From: CAVSUZ01 sp963795415 | GTDB lineage: Bacteria > Pseudomonadota > Alphaproteobacteria > Acetobacterales > Acetobacteraceae | Assembly (NCBI GenBank): GCA_963795415.1 | Contig: CAWCHQ010000001.1 | Coordinates: 2,232,001-2,296,000, forward strand | Reading direction: 5' to 3' | DNA length: 64,000 bases | Part shown: positions 26,948 through 36,271 of the stretch, one piece after another | Numbering within the stretch: the stretch's first letter is position 1 | How the letters are laid out: every line of letters starts with the position of its first letter | The notes under the pieces: generated by a model | What the model was told of the DNA's origin: nothing | Databases searched by the model: none | The model's input: only the letters and a program-made list of their open reading frames with translations | Made by a program: the position numbers and the translations under genes

Positions 26948-28388
26948 GGTGATGGAGCTTGTTGACCGGCTGCGGTCAGGTCAAGTTGGCCGGGTGTCGC
27001 ACGACCCTGTAAGCATCCCGGACGGGCTTCCGCGGCCCGAGCGGGTCCGTGCCCTCACGACCATCGCCATCGCCGTGTCGATATCCGTGCTCGATGCCTC
27101 GATCGCCAACATCGCCCTGCCGGTCATCGCCCGCGAACTGCACGCAACACCCGCCGCGTCGATCTGGGTCGTCAACGCCTATCAGCTGTCGGTGACGGTT
27201 TCGCTTTTGCCGCTGGCCTCGCTCGGCGAGATTTTCGGCTACCGTCGCGTCTATACGATCGGCCTGGCGGTGTTTTCCGCCGCCTCGCTCGGCTGCGCGC
27301 TTTCCACCTCGCTGCCGATGCTGGTGATCATGCGCGTCATCCAGGGCTTCGGCGGCTCCGGGATCATGAGCGTCAACACGGCGCTGATACGTTTTATTTT
27401 CCCGCGCGCACAACTGGGCCGTGCCGTCGGCTTCAATGCCTTCGTCGTCGCCACCTCCTCGGCCACCGGCCCGACCGTCGCCGCGGCCGTCCTGTCGGTC
27501 GCCAGCTGGCACTGGCTGTTCGCCATCAACGTGCCGCTGGGGGCAGTTGCGCTGTATCTCGCCGCCCGCTCCCTGCCGGCCACGCCGCGTTCCAGCCATC
27601 ATTTCGATTTCGCGGGCGCGATGCTGAACGCCATCACGCTGGGGCTGCTGGTGGTGGGGGTGGACGAGTTGGGCCGCGGCGAGGCCGCCGCCTGGTCCGC
27701 CGCCGAGATCGCGTGCGCTCTGGTGGTCGGCGCATTGTTCATCCAGCGCGAGCGCAAGATCCGGCCGCCGATGTTGCCGCTCGATCTGTTCCGCCGCCCG
27801 GTTTTTGCGCTGTCGATCGCCACGTCGGTCTGTTCCTTTACGGCGCAGGCTCTGGTTTACGTTTCGTTGCCTTTTCTATTTGAGGATGTGGGCCACATGT
27901 CCCAGATCATGACCGGGCTGCTGATTACGCCGTGGCCGGCTATCGTGGTGTTCGTGGCGCCAGTTGCAGGCCGGCTGTCGGATCGATCCTCCCCGGGGCT
28001 GCTCGGCGCGATGGGACTTGCGGTAATGACGGTGGGGCTGTTCCTGCTGATGACCATGCCTGTTCATGCCGGCTGGGAAAGCATTGCGTGGCGGATGGCG
28101 GTCGCCGGCTTCGGGTTCGGCTTTTTCCAGTCGCCGAATAACCGTCTGCTGATCGGCAGCGCGCCGCCCGAGCGCAGCGGCGCCGCTAGCGGCATGCTTT
28201 CCACCGCGCGTCTGCTGGGTCAGACAAATGGCAGCGCGCTGGTGGCCCTTTGCTTCGGCCTGTCTGCGGCCGCCGGCAGCGGCATCGCCGGCGGCACCCG
28301 TTTGTCGCTGCTGATCGGGGTCGTCTCCGCGGGGCTGGCGACGCTGGTCAGCCTGGCGCGGCTGCGCCAGCTGCACGTGGCCGCCTGA
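26946..28388 (+). CDS. MFS drug efflux transporter, DHA2/EmrB type
   Basis: This is a 480-residue, about 14-helix exporter. The DHA2 hallmarks are the first-helix motif SVLDASIANIALPVIA, motif A GEIFGYRRVY and the motif C region VAAAVLSVASWHWLFAINVPLG. The start is uncertain. ATG 26946 overlaps the start of the divergent thioesterase gene; ATG 26952 or GTG 26996 (VSHDPVSIPDGLP) would also give a sensible N-terminus. The last stop is 1 base from the cytochrome b561 gene. Confidence 0.88.
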   Translation: MVMELVDRLRSGQVGRVSHDPVSIPDGLPRPERVRALTTIAIAVSISVLDASIANIALPVIARELHATPAASIWVVNAYQLSVTVSLLPLASLGEIFGYRRVYTIGLAVFSAASLGCALSTSLPMLVIMRVIQGFGGSGIMSVNTALIRFIFPRAQLGRAVGFNAFVVATSSATGPTVAAAVLSVASWHWLFAINVPLGAVALYLAARSLPATPRSSHHFDFAGAMLNAITLGLLVVGVDELGRGEAAAWSAAEIACALVVGALFIQRERKIRPPMLPLDLFRRPVFALSIATSVCSFTAQALVYVSLPFLFEDVGHMSQIMTGLLITPWPAIVVFVAPVAGRLSDRSSPGLLGAMGLAVMTVGLFLLMTMPVHAGWESIAWRMAVAGFGFGFFQSPNNRLLIGSAPPERSGAASGMLSTARLLGQTNGSALVALCFGLSAAAGSGIAGGTRLSLLIGVVSAGLATLVSLARLRQLHVAA

Positions 28389-28389
28389 C

Positions 28390-29052
28390 ATGCGCGAGGG
28401 CTGGCGGAAGGTTCGCGTCTGGGACCTGCCGACCCGGCTGTTCCATTGGCTTACCGTGATCCTGCTGATCATCCTTTACGTGACGGAGCGCCTGGACCGG
28501 ATGGACTGGCACGTCTGGGCCGGCGAGATCCTGCTGTTCCTTGTGGTGTTCCGGCTGATCTGGGGTGTGGTGGGATCCGAAACCGCGCGCTTCTCGAACT
28601 TCGTTGCCGCGCCCAAGCGTGCCATCGAGCACTGCAAGAAGCTGGTTCGCCCGGAGCCCGATACAAATGTCGGGCATAATGCTGCCGGCGGCTGGATGGT
28701 GCTGTTCATGATCGCGCTGCTACTGATCCAGTGCCTGACCGGAATTTACGTCAACAATGACGTGGCAAACGAAGGCCGCTGGACGGAGGTCGTGCCCGTT
28801 CCGATCACCGATGCAATTTCCGATTCGCACACCTGGCTGTGGGATGTGCTGCTCGCCGCGATCGCGCTGCACATTGTTGCCATCGCGACGTACGCATTTG
28901 CCAAGCGGCACAACCTGGTGACGCCGATGCTGACCGGGCGGAAGCCACTGCCGCAAGGGGTCACTGCGCCCCGCATCAGGGGTTTCTGGCGGGCGGCGAT
29001 CAGTGTGATCGTTGCGGCGGGGATCGCAATGGCGCTTTCCATCTATCTCTGA
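28390..29052 (+). CDS. Cytochrome b561-family di-haem membrane protein
   Basis: This 220-residue membrane electron carrier has the family opening KVRVWDLPTRLFHWLTV, in which the histidine is a haem ligand. Other likely ligands are in WHVWAGE, AAGGWMV and the late IALHIVAIATYAF. Four to five helices are predicted. It begins immediately after the MFS gene. Such proteins accept electrons from small c-type cytochromes or hydrogenase-type partners, but none is nearby. Confidence 0.87.
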   Translation: MREGWRKVRVWDLPTRLFHWLTVILLIILYVTERLDRMDWHVWAGEILLFLVVFRLIWGVVGSETARFSNFVAAPKRAIEHCKKLVRPEPDTNVGHNAAGGWMVLFMIALLLIQCLTGIYVNNDVANEGRWTEVVPVPITDAISDSHTWLWDVLLAAIALHIVAIATYAFAKRHNLVTPMLTGRKPLPQGVTAPRIRGFWRAAISVIVAAGIAMALSIYL

Positions 29053-29114
29053 GCGTGTTGAGGTTGCGCGGGCCTGATTCGGCCGGGTGAATTGATCTGA
29101 ATGGGGGCAAAACA

Positions 29115-30116
29115 ATGGCGTTGGCGTTCTGGTCCGTCGGCCACGTGGCTTCCGGAGCGCACCCCGCCGATGCGCGGCCGGGGTCCGAGCCGGCGGCGGC
29201 CTATGGTGCAGCCACGCTGTGCTGGCTGCTTTCCGCCGGGGTTTATGTCGCCGCCAAGTGGGCTGCCGCCGACATGCCACCGTGGACGCTGACGTTCTTC
29301 CGTCCGCTGATCGCCGGGCTGATCCTGTTGCCTTTGGTGGGCGGGCACTGGCGCGACATGGGCCGCCTGCTGCGCGCCCGCCCGTTGGCGTTGCTGGTCA
29401 CCGGCGGCCTGGGCCTCGGGATTTCGCAAGGCTGCATCTACACCGGGCTGCATCACACGAGCGCCGTGAATGCCGGGCTGATCATGGCCCTTGCGCCGAT
29501 CATCACCCTGCTCGCGGGACACTCCCTGCTGAAGGAAGTGCTGGGGCCGTGGCAGCTGGCCGGGTCCGCGATCGCGCTTGCGGGGATGGTTGTAATCATC
29601 AGCAAGGGCGATCCGGTGGCGCTGCTGCGGCTCGATCTGGGGGTCGGCGATCTGTGGATACTCGCCTCGGCGCTGTGCTTCGCCGCCTATAGCGTGCTCT
29701 TGCGCCGCGCGGCGTTCGATCTGGCGCGGCTGCCGCTGCTGGTGTTGCTGCTGGGCGCCGGGGTCGTCGCCGCCGCTCCGTTTTTTGCCTGGGAGCTTCT
29801 GGAGGGCGAATATCCGTCGATGAGCGCCGACGGCATGATTGCGCTGGCCTATGTGGCAATCCCCGGCGGAGCGCTGATGTACTACCTTTACAACTATAGC
29901 GTCGATGTTCTGGGGGCCGCCAAGGCGGGCGTGTTTCTTTACCTGCAGATATTCTTTGTCGCGGTGCTGGCCTGGTTGTTCCTTGGCGAACATCTGGAGG
30001 CGTTCCACTATGAAGGCGGCGGCCTGATCGTTCTGGGCGTCGTTTTGGTGACGCTGCTCAAGCCGCGGCCGGCAGACGGCGCGGCCGTCGTGACCGCGGC
30101 GAAAGGCAGCGGCTGA
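29115..30116 (+). CDS. EamA/DMT-family transporter
   Basis: This is a 333-residue transporter with ten helices in two EamA repeats, each ending in a conserved proline/glycine-rich helix (GLIMALAPIITLLAG and GVFLYLQIFFVAVLAWLFLGE). The start ATG 29115 follows GGGGG at good spacing. It overlaps the next gene by one base (TGATG). Substrates of this family are metabolites and amino acids; none is indicated. Confidence 0.9.
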   Translation: MALAFWSVGHVASGAHPADARPGSEPAAAYGAATLCWLLSAGVYVAAKWAAADMPPWTLTFFRPLIAGLILLPLVGGHWRDMGRLLRARPLALLVTGGLGLGISQGCIYTGLHHTSAVNAGLIMALAPIITLLAGHSLLKEVLGPWQLAGSAIALAGMVVIISKGDPVALLRLDLGVGDLWILASALCFAAYSVLLRRAAFDLARLPLLVLLLGAGVVAAAPFFAWELLEGEYPSMSADGMIALAYVAIPGGALMYYLYNYSVDVLGAAKAGVFLYLQIFFVAVLAWLFLGEHLEAFHYEGGGLIVLGVVLVTLLKPRPADGAAVVTAAKGSG

Positions 30117-30883
30117 TGAACGCCATCGCCGAAGGACTTCTGATATCGGCCATCATTTTTTCCGGCAGCATCGCCGGCTTTCGCCTGCATCGCCTGCTGC
30201 CGACACGGCACCTGTCGTCGGAAACGCTCGATGCAATCAAGCTTGGCACCGGAATGCTGTCGGTGCTCGCTTCGCTGGTGCTGGGCCTGCTGATTGCGAC
30301 GGTCAAGACTTCCTTTGATGCGACCAACACGGAGGTGCGGTCTTATGCTGCGGACCTTATCGTGCTGGACGAGACATTGCGCGACTATGGGGAAGCGGCG
30401 CTGCCTGCGCGGCGTTTGCTGCGGGACTATACGAGCCGGCTGCTGAGGGATGTATGGATTGAAGGCGACCATCCCTACCTGGTGGAAAATCGCCAGGCGG
30501 GTGCGGAGCTGGAGCATGTGCGAGACGAGATCCGCGGGCTCAACGCCGCGGATCAAAACGAACAATGGTTGCGCAGTCAGGCGCTTCAGATCGCCACCGG
30601 CACGCTGCGCCAGCGTTGGCTGCTGATAGAGCAGGCGGGGCCGAGCGTGCATCCGGTGGTGATCGCGTTGCTGGTGTCGTGGATTACGGCTACGTTCATG
30701 AGCTTCGGGATCAATGCGCCTCAGCACAGCACGATGTATGTTGCGTTCCTGATCGTTTCGCTCGCTATCGGCAGCGCGATATTCATCGTCAACGAGATGG
30801 ATACGCCATTCGAGGGGGTGTTGCGGGTATCCCCTCAGCCGATACGGACGGCGTTGGAACACATGCTGCCGCCGGGCAAGTAG
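30116..30883 (+). CDS. DUF4239-like membrane protein
   Basis: This 255-residue protein has two helices near the N-terminus (ISAIIFSGSIAGF and LSVLASLVLGLLIATV), a cytoplasmic helical middle with basic and acidic residues, and two C-terminal helices (VIALLVSWITATFMSFGIN and VAFLIVSLAIGSAIFIVNEM). This matches DUF4239, a bestrophin-like family without assigned role. Translation is coupled to the DMT gene by a one-base overlap, and the next gene starts 2 bases after its stop. Confidence 0.7.
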   Translation: MNAIAEGLLISAIIFSGSIAGFRLHRLLPTRHLSSETLDAIKLGTGMLSVLASLVLGLLIATVKTSFDATNTEVRSYAADLIVLDETLRDYGEAALPARRLLRDYTSRLLRDVWIEGDHPYLVENRQAGAELEHVRDEIRGLNAADQNEQWLRSQALQIATGTLRQRWLLIEQAGPSVHPVVIALLVSWITATFMSFGINAPQHSTMYVAFLIVSLAIGSAIFIVNEMDTPFEGVLRVSPQPIRTALEHMLPPGK

Positions 30884-30884
30884 C

Positions 30885-31724
30885 GTGGCGGCGCGATTGG
30901 CGCTTGCGCTGATGTTTCTTGTGCTGGCGCATGTTGGCACGGCGTCCGCAGGCGAGACCTGCCGCTTCACGGGCGAGACCGACTTTGCCGGCGATGTGTC
31001 CGTCACCTCCAATGTGACCGCAGGCGGGGGGCTCACGCGCGTCGATGTGGCGGCGGAGTTCCGCGGGGCATGGCTGGTGCTGTTTCACATCCGCTATCTG
31101 GTCGAGGAGATAAGCACGTGGCGTGGGGGGCGACTGGAGAGCGTCGCGGTCAACAACCGCTACCTGGTGGGCAACCGCATCATCCGCCAGCAATGGGACG
31201 TGTTTCAGCGCACGCCGAACGGGTTGCAGGCGCACCGGATAGAAAGCAAATCGTTGGGCGACTTTCGCCGTAAATTCCCCAGGTTTGTGCAGCACTGGGA
31301 TCCGGCATCGTTCGGCCAACCCTGGTTGCAGGATTTTCAGGCGGCTGCGCCGGAGCGCCGCGCGGACCTGGACCTTCGAGCCGCGCAGCTTGCGCCGGGT
31401 CTGCGCACCGCGCTTGCCATGGCTTTTTACTGGGACAGGTGGTTGCCCCCCGGCGGAGGCGATGTACCGGTGTTGCTGCCCGGCTTCAAACACGATCGCC
31501 TGGTGGAGCTGCCGATCGAGGCGGTGCCGTCATCCGGGGGCAGAGCGTGGCAGGCGGCCGTGCGTTATCCGGCGCTGAGCACGCGGCGTAAGTCGGTTGT
31601 CACTGCCTGGGTATCTTCTACGCGGCGGCTGGAGCGGCTGGCGCTTGATCTGCACCGCCGGGACGGTTCGGCGCAGGGCGTGGTGCAGTTGCAGGGATGC
31701 GAGGGTGCGCCGGTTTTGCCCTGA
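30885..31724 (+). CDS. Secreted protein, possibly DUF6134
   Basis: This 279-residue protein starts at GTG 30885. It has a signal peptide (ALALMFLVLAHVGTASA-GE), then a beta-rich body with VEEISTWRGGRLESVAVNN and a WDxASFG segment that resembles DUF6134 proteins. I am not sure of the family. It follows the DUF4239-like gene with no gap and is probably co-transcribed. A periplasmic location is likely. Confidence 0.6.
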   Translation: MAARLALALMFLVLAHVGTASAGETCRFTGETDFAGDVSVTSNVTAGGGLTRVDVAAEFRGAWLVLFHIRYLVEEISTWRGGRLESVAVNNRYLVGNRIIRQQWDVFQRTPNGLQAHRIESKSLGDFRRKFPRFVQHWDPASFGQPWLQDFQAAAPERRADLDLRAAQLAPGLRTALAMAFYWDRWLPPGGGDVPVLLPGFKHDRLVELPIEAVPSSGGRAWQAAVRYPALSTRRKSVVTAWVSSTRRLERLALDLHRRDGSAQGVVQLQGCEGAPVLP

Positions 31725-31784
31725 GATTAAGTCTTGTTTCGCGCGCGGCCGCCCCGCCAACCCCGCGCGCCGGATGGAGCCGCC

Positions 31785-33224
31785 ATGATCCGCACTGGTG
31801 AGCAGTACCGCGAATCGCTTCGCGATGGCCGCGTGGTTTATATCAATGGAGAGAAGGTGGCGGATGTCACGCGTCATCCGATGTTCAGGCCGCTGGTCGA
31901 TATCCGTGCGTGCATCTACGACCTGGCGCATGACGAGCGCACCCGTGACGTCATGTCCTATTCGGAGGGCGACGAACGCCATGCCATCGGTAACAAGCTG
32001 CCGCGCACGCAGCAGGATTGGCATGACAAGCGGCGCGCGACCGATATGGTGCTGGACGAAATCGGTGGCATTGTCACGCGCGTGGGCGACGAAACCGTGG
32101 GCGAGATGTGGTCCCTGTACGACGGCACGGATGTGCTGAACGAGGTCGATCCGCGATTCGCGCAAAACATTGCGCACCACGTGCAAAGCGTGATTGCGCG
32201 CGATCCGTTCCATGTTTCCGCCAACACCGATCCCAAGGGCGACCGCTCGCGCCCGCCGCAAGAGCAGGACCCGGATATGCTGCTGCATGTGGTGAGGGAG
32301 ACGGATAAGGGGCTGGTTGTGCGCGGAGCGAAATACGAAACGGCCGCCGCCTACGCCAACCAGGCGTTCACCAAACCGACCATCGCCAACTGGGGGGATG
32401 CGGCCTATTCCGACTACGCGGTCGGTTTCATCTGCGACCTTGGATCGCCGGGGCTGAAGTTCATCTGTCGTACCGGCTTCGCGGGGCGGGCGCCGGCGGA
32501 GGATTATCCGCTGTCGAACCGGTTCGACGAGGTGGACACGCTGCTGATTTTCGACAACGTGCTGATCCCGTGGGAGAACGTGCTGTTCTACCGCCACACC
32601 AAGGCGGCGGCGTTCATCCGCGCGACGCTGCACCGTTATTCCGCTTTCGCGTTCGTGCAGCGCAACCTGAAGCTCGCGGACATGCTGATCGGCGCGGCGT
32701 TGTTCAATGCGCGTCAGACCGGGCTGGAAAAGCAGCAGGCTGTGCAGGAGAAGCTGGCGCAGCTCGCGGTTTACCGGGAGGGCATCAACGCGCACCTTAC
32801 TGCCTCGATTGCACTGGCCCAGCGCAGTCCGGCCGGGCTGCTGATGCCGAACCAGTCCCTGCTTTACGCCGGCCGGGTTCTGGCATGCTCGCAGTTGCAC
32901 CACATGATGCATATCGCCCGCGAGCTTTGCGGCGGGCAGATTTGCGTCACGCCCGACTACGCCTGCTTCGAGGCGGCGGAGACCAGGCCCTGGATGGAGA
33001 AATACTACACCGTGAACGAAGGCTGGGTAGCGGAGGACCGCCGCCGGCTGCTGGCTTTCGCGCGGGATCTGCTGAACTCCGATTACGCCGGGCACCGGCT
33101 GACCTTCCAATTGTTTGCGCAGTCGCCGCCGTACGCGCACCTTGCCGCGGTGTATCGCAATTTCGACTGGAACGGCCCGCTGGAGTTCGTGCGCAAGTCG
33201 GCGGGTTTGTCGGAGCGGGTGTAG
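31785..33224 (+). CDS. 4-hydroxyphenylacetate 3-hydroxylase family flavoprotein (HpaB-like)
   Basis: This 479-residue protein starts at ATG 31785 with GGAG five bases upstream. The N-terminus MIRTGEQYRESLRDGRVVYING is the HpaB N-domain. The central FAD-binding acyl-CoA dehydrogenase-like part includes NRFDEVDTLLIFDNVLIPWE, and the C-terminal helical domain carries SQLHHMMHIARELCGGQ. Family members are two-component FADH2-dependent aromatic hydroxylases or 4-hydroxybutyryl-CoA dehydratases. No reductase partner is adjacent, and the cysteine set of the dehydratases is not evident, so I favour a hydroxylase. Confidence 0.88.
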   Translation: MIRTGEQYRESLRDGRVVYINGEKVADVTRHPMFRPLVDIRACIYDLAHDERTRDVMSYSEGDERHAIGNKLPRTQQDWHDKRRATDMVLDEIGGIVTRVGDETVGEMWSLYDGTDVLNEVDPRFAQNIAHHVQSVIARDPFHVSANTDPKGDRSRPPQEQDPDMLLHVVRETDKGLVVRGAKYETAAAYANQAFTKPTIANWGDAAYSDYAVGFICDLGSPGLKFICRTGFAGRAPAEDYPLSNRFDEVDTLLIFDNVLIPWENVLFYRHTKAAAFIRATLHRYSAFAFVQRNLKLADMLIGAALFNARQTGLEKQQAVQEKLAQLAVYREGINAHLTASIALAQRSPAGLLMPNQSLLYAGRVLACSQLHHMMHIARELCGGQICVTPDYACFEAAETRPWMEKYYTVNEGWVAEDRRRLLAFARDLLNSDYAGHRLTFQLFAQSPPYAHLAAVYRNFDWNGPLEFVRKSAGLSERV

Positions 33225-33252
33225 CCCTCACCCGGATCGCGTTGCGATCCGA

Positions 33253-33275
33253 CCTCTCCCGCGAGGCGGGAGAGG
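33253..33275. terminator. Terminator hairpin after the HpaB-family gene
   Basis: CCTCTCCCGC and GCGGGAGAGG arms with a GAG loop form a perfect 10-bp stem followed by TTT. It lies 29 bases after the stop at 33224, as expected for an intrinsic terminator with a short T-run. Confidence 0.6.
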
Positions 33276-33386
33276 TTTGCTACATATAGCTGCTTATGAC
33301 GTGCCTTGCGCGTTAATTGGCCTTGCACCCCCAGCTCCTGCCCAGCTAATCGTATCGGTTCCGTCGTGGAATAGGGTACAAGGTTA

Positions 33387-34130
33387 GTGTTCTTCAAACG
33401 TAGAGATCCCGGCGACGCTATGAGGGACCAGGCGGCGCGAAAGTTGTATGACCGCACCCACTATAAGCTGGACCGCAAGGCGCGCGCGGGCGACATCGAG
33501 GCGGCGCTCATCATGGCCCGCTACTGGCTGGGCGAAGGGCCAAGGAATGATCCCCAGAATGCCCTCTGGTACCTGCCGGAGCCTGCCCGCGCGGGGAATA
33601 CCGAGGCGCGAGTGCTGATGGCCCTAGCCCTGGCAGATGGCATGAACGACGTGGGAGGTAGTTTTTGCTGTTGGGCTTCGGCATTGGGGCTGCGTTACGG
33701 GCTGCGGTTCTTGTGCGCCGAACCGGATCAATGGATGATCGACGAGGCCAATGAGGGCGGTAATGGCCTACGTGTTCTCGTTTCTTTGCTCAAGATACAC
33801 CAGGGGGACGCCAGCGCGAAGATCGCCGCTTTCGGCAAACTGCTGGAATACGCCCTGGATGGCTCGCCCCCTGCTGCCGCTGCTGTAGGCTGGTGCTTCT
33901 GGCTTGGTGAAGGCACGCCAGCAGATTACGAGAAGGCTTATGTCTGGTTCTCCGTGGCCAAGACCCTCGGCATGAAGTCAGTAGACGACGACATGCGCAG
34001 GTTGGCACAGAAACTTCCACCGGACCGGCTTCTGGCCGTCCAGAAGGATGCAGCTAACACCTTCGATATCATCGTTGAGCGGCTAGCCAAGCAACAGGCG
34101 GCCGAGGCCGAGAGAGCACCGGCCAGCTAG
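33387..34130 (+). CDS. Sel1/TPR-like repeat protein
   Basis: This 247-residue protein of short helical repeats resembles Sel1-like units: AALIMARYWLGEGPRNDPQNALWYL and later AAVGWCFWLGEGTPADYEKAYVWFSVA, both with the A-x-WLGEG pattern. GTG 33387 or ATG 33420 may be the start. Sel1 proteins are adaptors in signalling or envelope processes. It is followed by the IS5-family insertion. Confidence 0.7.
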   Translation: MFFKRRDPGDAMRDQAARKLYDRTHYKLDRKARAGDIEAALIMARYWLGEGPRNDPQNALWYLPEPARAGNTEARVLMALALADGMNDVGGSFCCWASALGLRYGLRFLCAEPDQWMIDEANEGGNGLRVLVSLLKIHQGDASAKIAAFGKLLEYALDGSPPAAAAVGWCFWLGEGTPADYEKAYVWFSVAKTLGMKSVDDDMRRLAQKLPPDRLLAVQKDAANTFDIIVERLAKQQAAEAERAPAS

Positions 34131-34329
34131 CTGCCACAGTTCGGCTATGGCAAGAAGGTCGGTCACAGCACCTCAGCCTCGGGTCGTTCCCGTTTAGGGA
34201 CACTCTGAACAAGGCCAATTCTGCCAGAGCTGATTGGCGTGCCGACTCGCCAGCTGAGACAAGAATCGTCGGCTACGACAAGACACGTGATCGGAGACGT
34301 CGCAGCGGGATTCGGCAACGCTGCACGGC

Positions 34330-34396
34330 CAGTCAGGCCGGCATCAGACGCAGTACGCCAGTCAGGCCGGCATCAGACGCAGTACGCCAGTCAGGC
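34330..34396. repeat. 29-bp tandem repeat at the transposase 3' end
   Basis: Two full copies and a partial third copy of a 29-bp unit starting CAGTCAGGCCGGCATCAG begin at 34330, 34359 and 34388. The transposase stop codon falls inside the repeat, so extra copies lie in the IS non-coding tail. Confidence 0.8.
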
Positions 34397-35351
34397 GCAC
34401 CGCAATCGGCAGCGGACCATGAACAGATTGGAAGGCGCCAGCCACCAGCGAGTGAGGCGTGTTCTTCGCCAGGCCGCGGTAGCGCACCTTGACGAAGCTG
34501 AACACGCGCTTGATCACCCCGAAGCTGTGCTCCACTTTGGCTCGCACGCCCGATTTGGTGCGGTTCTTCCGCCGCTCGACCTGATCAACCACGCCGCGGT
34601 GGCGGTAGCGCCGGCTGGTGAAGTCCAGCGCCTTCGGGGCATGTGTGCGGATGACGTCGCGCTGACCGCGATACGCCTGATCGCCCCACACGCGCGTCTC
34701 GTCGCCGTGCAACAGCTCAGGCAGCATCTTGGCGTCATGGACATTGGCGGAGGTGGTCACCGCCGAGTGGATCAGCTTGGTCTTGCTGTCGACGCCGATA
34801 TGCAGCTTCATCCCGAAATACCATTGCTGGCCCTTGCGCGTCTGGTGCATCTCCGGATCACGCCCCTTGGCCGCATTCTTGGTTGAGCTGGGCGCGGCGA
34901 TGATCGTCGCATCGACAATCGTCCCACCCGATACCTTCAGGCCGCGGGCGGCCAGATGCGACTTCACACGCTCGAACAACGCCTGGCCCAGATTGTGCCG
35001 CTCCAGCAGGTGGCGGAACTTGCACACCGTCGTCTCGTCCGGAACCGGCTCGCGGCCCAGGTCGATCTTCACAAACCGTCGCATTGAGGCCGAGTCATAC
35101 AGCGCCTCCTCGACCGCCGGGTCCGACAGATTGAACCAGTGTTGCAGGAAGTAGATGCGCAGCATCCGCTCCACGCCGATCGGCGGGCGGCCATTGCCGG
35201 GTCTGGGATAGACCGGCTCGATCACGGCGCACAATTCGTCCCACGGCACCACTTGCTCCATTTCGGCGAGGAACGTCGCCCGCCTCGTCAGTTTGCCATA
35301 CCGCTCGAAACCCGCCGCCTCAGCCAACGTCAATTGCCGCATCTCCGCCAA
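34362..35351 (-). CDS. IS5-family transposase
   Basis: This 329-residue DDE transposase has an N-terminal domain that is standard for the IS5 group (PRPGNGRPPIGVERMLRIYF and SDPAVEEALYDS). The catalytic acidic residues are in GGTIVDATIIAAP, WGDQAYRGQR and VEHSFGVIKRVF. The frame is intact. The C-terminus RLTGVLRLMPA is encoded by a tandem repeat. Confidence 0.92.
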   Translation of the reverse strand: MAEMRQLTLAEAAGFERYGKLTRRATFLAEMEQVVPWDELCAVIEPVYPRPGNGRPPIGVERMLRIYFLQHWFNLSDPAVEEALYDSASMRRFVKIDLGREPVPDETTVCKFRHLLERHNLGQALFERVKSHLAARGLKVSGGTIVDATIIAAPSSTKNAAKGRDPEMHQTRKGQQWYFGMKLHIGVDSKTKLIHSAVTTSANVHDAKMLPELLHGDETRVWGDQAYRGQRDVIRTHAPKALDFTSRRYRHRGVVDQVERRKNRTKSGVRAKVEHSFGVIKRVFSFVKVRYRGLAKNTPHSLVAGAFQSVHGPLPIAVRLTGVLRLMPA

Positions 35352-35422
35352 CTCCGCCGCTGCGGCTCGCCAATTACAGATCGATCCGTGACCGTGTCGA
35401 GAGGGACTTGTTCAGAGGTTCC

Positions 35423-35568
35423 TTAGTACACAGTAGCCATAGCGCATCGCAACGATCTGTGGCCCGGGCAAGGGTACCTCCGGCCTTCACCAACCCGACC
35501 ATTTGGCGACGAAACTCAGGTGCGTAATATCGTCTCGCCTTCTCGGCAAATACCCGGGTGTCTGCCAA
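35423..35568 (-). pseudogene. IS3-family orfA fragment cut by the IS5 element
   Basis: From ATG 35568 the frame reads ARRYYAPEFRRQMVGLVKAG, the start of an IS3/IS911-type OrfA helix-turn-helix protein, then loses similarity and runs into the IS5-family inverted repeat. Only about 30 recognisable residues remain. Confidence 0.6.
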
Positions 35569-35840
35569 ACCTGGATGCCATTACGAGGAATTGCGCGGCT
35601 GCTTGCTTTGGTCCGCGTCCCGTGTCTCGTCGCCACCCAGATCAGTGAGCTGTCTCCCAACTGCATGCGCGGCAACATCGCCTCCCTTGGGAAGCGAAGT
35701 TGGAAACCATGGAGATTCGGAGGTCAGCGAGAGCCAGACGCCAGGGCGGTTGATGTAAGGCGGTGAGAGGTGATATCTTCGGCGTGGTGAACGCGTTTCC
35801 CCGTAGTTGAGTTTGTCTCTCGTTTGACAAGGGTACCGGA
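35569..35840. other. No gene seen
   Basis: There is no recognisable gene or repeat between the transposase fragment and the small gene at 35841; it may be further insertion-sequence debris. Confidence 0.35.
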
Positions 35841-36119
35841 ATGACGTTGCTTAGCGAGATGAAGTTGAAGCTGCCGGTAGGCTCTCAGATCGAGTTGTCC
35901 ACATCGGATCGATCACTTGGGATTTTCGAGGTCGTTGACGTCAATTGCGCTTTAGGATGTGAAGACACGATGATTCACGTCGCCTACAGACCGGTCGCTG
36001 ATGATGGTTGCGGAGACTTGCTTTCTTTTTCAAAAGGCTCTTTCCCCTACACTGCGACCGATCCGCAGATGAGAGTTGATCCGATACAGGCTCAAGGTAG
36101 TGGCGCTAATCGTCCCTGA
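35841..36119 (+). CDS. Small hypothetical protein
   Basis: This 92-residue soluble protein of unknown family follows AAGGG at about six bases. It is rich in Asp and Ser with an apparent beta-strand pattern (VGSQIELSTSDRSLGIFEVVDVN) and two cysteines in CALGC. It lies between two transposase remnants and could be accessory cargo. Confidence 0.45.
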   Translation: MTLLSEMKLKLPVGSQIELSTSDRSLGIFEVVDVNCALGCEDTMIHVAYRPVADDGCGDLLSFSKGSFPYTATDPQMRVDPIQAQGSGANRP

Positions 36120-36271
36120 GTGCACTTCATTTGCTTATAGCTGATACTTTCGTTGGCCTTTTTTGAGGAAAACCGTCGGTGCTGCACGTCGTTACTCAAG
36201 GTGCGGGTGGGCAGTGCAGGATTGGTGCAGCCGAGAGCTACTGCCCCGGAAGGTAGCCTTGAAGGATTAGG

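Larger units (their letters stand above)
34199..35422 (-). mobile_element. Complete IS5-family insertion sequence with TTAG target duplication
   Basis: This 1224-bp element has terminal inverted repeats GGACACTCTGAACAAGGCC (34199-34217) and, on the other strand from 35422, GGAACCTCTGAACAAGTCC, matching at 16 of 19 positions. TTAG flanks both ends (34195-34198 and 35423-35426). A 4-bp YTAR duplication is what the IS5 group produces. One transposase gene fills the element. The ends and duplication agree with a recent, intact insertion. Confidence 0.85.
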
